Of a DNA stretch of 64,000 bases, positions 61,707 to 64,000 are shown one piece after another. Origin of the DNA: Fennellomyces sp. T-0311 (Eukaryota > Mucoromycota > Mucoromycetes > Mucorales > Lichtheimiaceae); the NCBI GenBank assembly GCA_025266875.1, contig JALLLT010000035.1, positions 1-64,000 on the forward strand. The letters are read 5' to 3'. How positions within the stretch are numbered: the stretch's first letter is position 1; every line of letters starts with the position of its first letter. Below the pieces are notes generated by a model. The model was not told where the DNA came from and did not search any database. It saw only the letters and a program-made list of their open reading frames with translations. The position numbers and the translations under genes were made by a program.

Positions 61707-62502
61707 ATGTTCACCGGTCTAGTAGAAAAAGTTGGCACCGTGACCTCGGTCATTGAGCAAGACAAGACTGAATCGGGTGGTAATGGTTGGACAATCACCA
61801 TTGGCGATGCAGCAGAGATTCTTGACGATTGCCACCTTGGTGACAGCATTGCTGTCAATGGTAAGAACAGAGTAGACGCAGCTTCTTTCAACAGACCAAA
61901 CTCACCACATGATACCAGGCACTTGCCTCACAGTAACTGAATTCGATCGTGACACGTTCAAGGTAGGCGTAGCTCCTGAAAGTTTACGCCGAACCAATTT
62001 AGGTATGCCATGGCTCAAAAGCTATATGAAAAAAATCGTTTTTTAAATATCTTTATGTATATTGCGAGAAGGTGATCTCAAGGTTGGCAGCAAAGTCAAT
62101 ATGGAACGTGCCATGGATAGCAAAAAGCGGTTTGGCGGGCACATGGTGCAGGGCCATGTTGATGCCACGGTGACGGTCATCTCCATCACACCAGAGGGAA
62201 ACTCGCTGTGGTTCAAATTCCAGGCTGAGGACAAGGATCTCATGCGGTATATCATTCCCAAGGGATTTATTGCATTAGACGGCACATCGCTCACGGTATG
62301 CGACGTGGACGATGCCGCACAGACTTTTACGATCATGATGATCGCTCATACTCAGCAGCATGTGGTCATGCCGCTCCGAAAGATTGGCGACAAGGTCAAC
62401 GTCGAAGTGGACATGCTGGCCAAGTACGCCCTCAAGAGTCTCCAGGGAGCCATCATGGAAAGCGAGGGACTGCAGGCGCTGGTAAAGCGGGCAATTGCAT
62501 AA
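61707..62502 (+). CDS. RIB5: Riboflavin synthase (alpha subunit)
   Basis: Catalyses the last step of riboflavin synthesis, dismutation of 6,7-dimethyl-8-ribityllumazine, as a trimer in the cytosol. Two lumazine-binding repeats are visible. The first starts MFTGLVEKVGTVTSV, the N-terminal hallmark, followed by LGDSIAVNGTCLTVTEF and APESLRRTNL. The second has VGSKVNMERAMDSKKRFGGH then MVQGHVDATVTVIS and IALDGTSLTVCDVDD. Introns lie at about 61861-61918 (between VN and GTCLTV) and near 62002-62070 (TNL to GDLKVGS). The protein ends ALVKRAIA. Both cysteine- and threonine-containing GTSLTV/GTCLTV repeats needed for the active site are present. Length about 220 residues, as usual. Confidence 0.94.
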
Positions 62503-62713
62503 ATGAGTTGGGAAATATTGGTTATAGTTTGTAATAGTTTATGTATCAGTAGTATGTGTGCATGTTTGTTATAAGATGCAGTGGGAAAAATAACTTTTTT
62601 AGTATGTACATGCAGAGAAAATGCAAGAAAATAAGGAGGTGGGAACAAGGGCCCTTATATGTACGGATATATATCTACAAGGAGTATACATTTGGGAGAG
62701 ACGATGGGGTATT

Positions 62714-63175
62714 TTATACGTTGTGCTTCGTATTCTCTCGCGTCTGCTCGTCTTGATCGTCATTGTCAACCGGCGTCATCGGCGGCAGCGTCTTTTTCTG
62801 ATGGTTGGTTGTCATGTTGGTGAAGAATAACGGTCCGTGGATTTTGCTAGTGTCGATGGAAAGACGTGGAGGACGCTGTTGCTTGGTCCGCTTGAGCGGG
62901 GGCATGGCAGTAGCGGCAGGTGGAGCGGGGGTGATCATGTTAATGGAGACAGCAACGATCACTGGGTTGGTGTAGATCTTTTGAATGTCCTCCGCAGTGA
63001 CGGTAGGAAATAAGCCGCTTCGATCGTAGTCGGATTGCGAGTATGTGTATTCGACCTGTGGGGCCTCTGAGCAGAAGCGCACATGCAAGGACGTCGATCG
63101 TTTCCGCTTGGTTCCAGAAGAGGGTGATGAGATGGATGGTGCGAGAGGTGCAGGATAAGCGGTGATGACAGACAT
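62714..63175 (-). CDS. Hypothetical protein with VRF...YDRSGLFP motif
   Basis: A 153-residue, single-exon protein. Most of it is low-complexity (Pro, Ser, Thr). One conserved-looking block is HVRFCSEAPQVEYTYSQSDY followed by DRSGLFPTV. Similar short blocks of the type VxF...YTYS..EYDRS occur in many fungal proteins of unknown function and may dock a phosphatase or other partner; this is recalled, not searched. A nuclear-localisation-like KRKR lies near residue 23, and there is another basic cluster, PPLKRTKQQRPPRL. No membrane segment. It converges on riboflavin synthase. Confidence 0.55.
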   Translation of the reverse strand: MSVITAYPAPLAPSISSPSSGTKRKRSTSLHVRFCSEAPQVEYTYSQSDYDRSGLFPTVTAEDIQKIYTNPVIVAVSINMITPAPPAATAMPPLKRTKQQRPPRLSIDTSKIHGPLFFTNMTTNHQKKTLPPMTPVDNDDQDEQTRENTKHNV

Positions 63176-64000
63176 TTGTGAAAAAAGTTAATTTTTTTTT
63201 GATCTGGAGAGAATCGGTTGTGTATATTTTTTTTCCAGAAAAGAAAAAGCAAGGGCTTATATATATATATTTCCAGGTCTCCGCAAAAGGTATTCCTAAA
63301 AATAAACATCCAAAGATCGACAGTTACACGGCTCGCTTTTTTTGGCGGGCCAAAAGTCATTTTTCTCTAAAAATAAACATAGGAGGCGCATGATTGCATC
63401 ACTCCAATTACCTCTTAGCCGAGGGAATTTTTGTTTTACCAAGCATTCTTTGAAATTGCCAAGACAACAACAAAGGCTACCATTTTCCCCGTGATTGGTT
63501 TAGGCGACAACTTCTTGAACGCACGGGCCTTTTATTGCTAGATCAAAAAAAACCACACTACTACTATCGCTCCGAACAATCCCAACCCTCTGAGAACGCT
63601 ATTTATTTTTAGCAAACGAGAGCACGACTGGATCGAACGTCAAAAAAGGGTGGGGTGCGTTTAGGAGAAGAAACGGGCTGCCAAAACATCAACAATAACA
63701 ACCGCTCCATTTTTATTCCATGCATTATCTTATTTTGGGCGATCCGTTCTCTCGCTCATTCCAGCTGCAATTTGTCAATTCCCAGTGATAAGGTCATTCT
63801 TGGTCTGGCTTATTAGTGATTTCAACAGTCCCAATCCGCATCTCCTTTGTTGAAAAGTCTCTTTTTTATTTCAATTAATGTATATGCACAAACTTGATAT
63901 ATTGCGCCTGGTGCTCATTGTTCTGCGCCATAATTACTGCTCACGTCGTTACCCCAATCCAGATAACTGCCATCCGATTGGGTGACGGTTCTTTTTTCGG
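63176..64000. other. Terminal intergenic region
   Basis: T-rich upstream sequence of the 62714-63175 gene and AT-rich sequence to the window edge. No supported feature. Confidence 0.5.

Overview
This window is nuclear DNA from a filamentous fungus, most likely a Mucoromycota (Mucorales-type) species. Almost every gene is split by short GT-AG introns of about 50-70 nt. Housekeeping genes are fungal in type (RSM22, DBP8, RGD1, SEC17, RPN13, riboflavin synthase). Several families point to early-diverging fungi: large F-box/LRR proteins, a CYP509-like P450, an HSPA12-type Hsp70, a FAM72 homologue and an FLVCR-like transporter. The taxonomic call is inference. No tRNA, rRNA or CRISPR feature was recognised.

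Layout. 0.2-7.6 kb is ordinary: an acyl-CoA thioesterase, an HSPA12-like chaperone, mitochondrial RSM22 and an AKTIP/FTS-type inactive E2. 8-15 kb is an accessory, repeat-rich island: two related gag-like ORFs with C-terminal CCHC-type motifs, another transposon-associated ORF, a dispersed non-coding repeat, a decayed methyltransferase copy, and a 148-bp CACTG-ended MITE lying inside the 3' part of a second methyltransferase gene. 16-19.4 kb holds tubulin cofactor B and dipeptidyl peptidase III. 19.4-27.5 kb is gene-poor and carries a small homeobox gene, a Rua1-C-domain regulator and two unknown membrane proteins. 28-37.3 kb has a damaged F-box/LRR gene, an FLVCR-like MFS transporter, the DBP8 helicase and the RGD1 F-BAR RhoGAP. 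40.4-51.4 kb has an intact F-box/LRR gene, RPN13, SEC17, a P450, a single-pass membrane protein and FAM72. 53.5-58 kb has an NXPE/PC-esterase-like type II membrane enzyme converging on a transmembrane receptor with a pseudokinase cytoplasmic domain. 61.7-63.2 kb has riboflavin synthase and a small protein with a YDRS motif.

The observations most worth following are: the receptor-like pseudokinase, which has lost all three catalytic signatures; the FAM72 homologue, assembled here from six exons; an M49 peptidase with HEXXH instead of the family's HEXXGH; a MITE whose terminal repeat supplies a frame-preserving splice acceptor; and a probable 4-nt micro-exon. Several genes show single-base frame breaks. 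From this window alone these cannot be separated from assembly error. Exon boundaries were derived by eye from GT/AG sites and reading-frame continuity.
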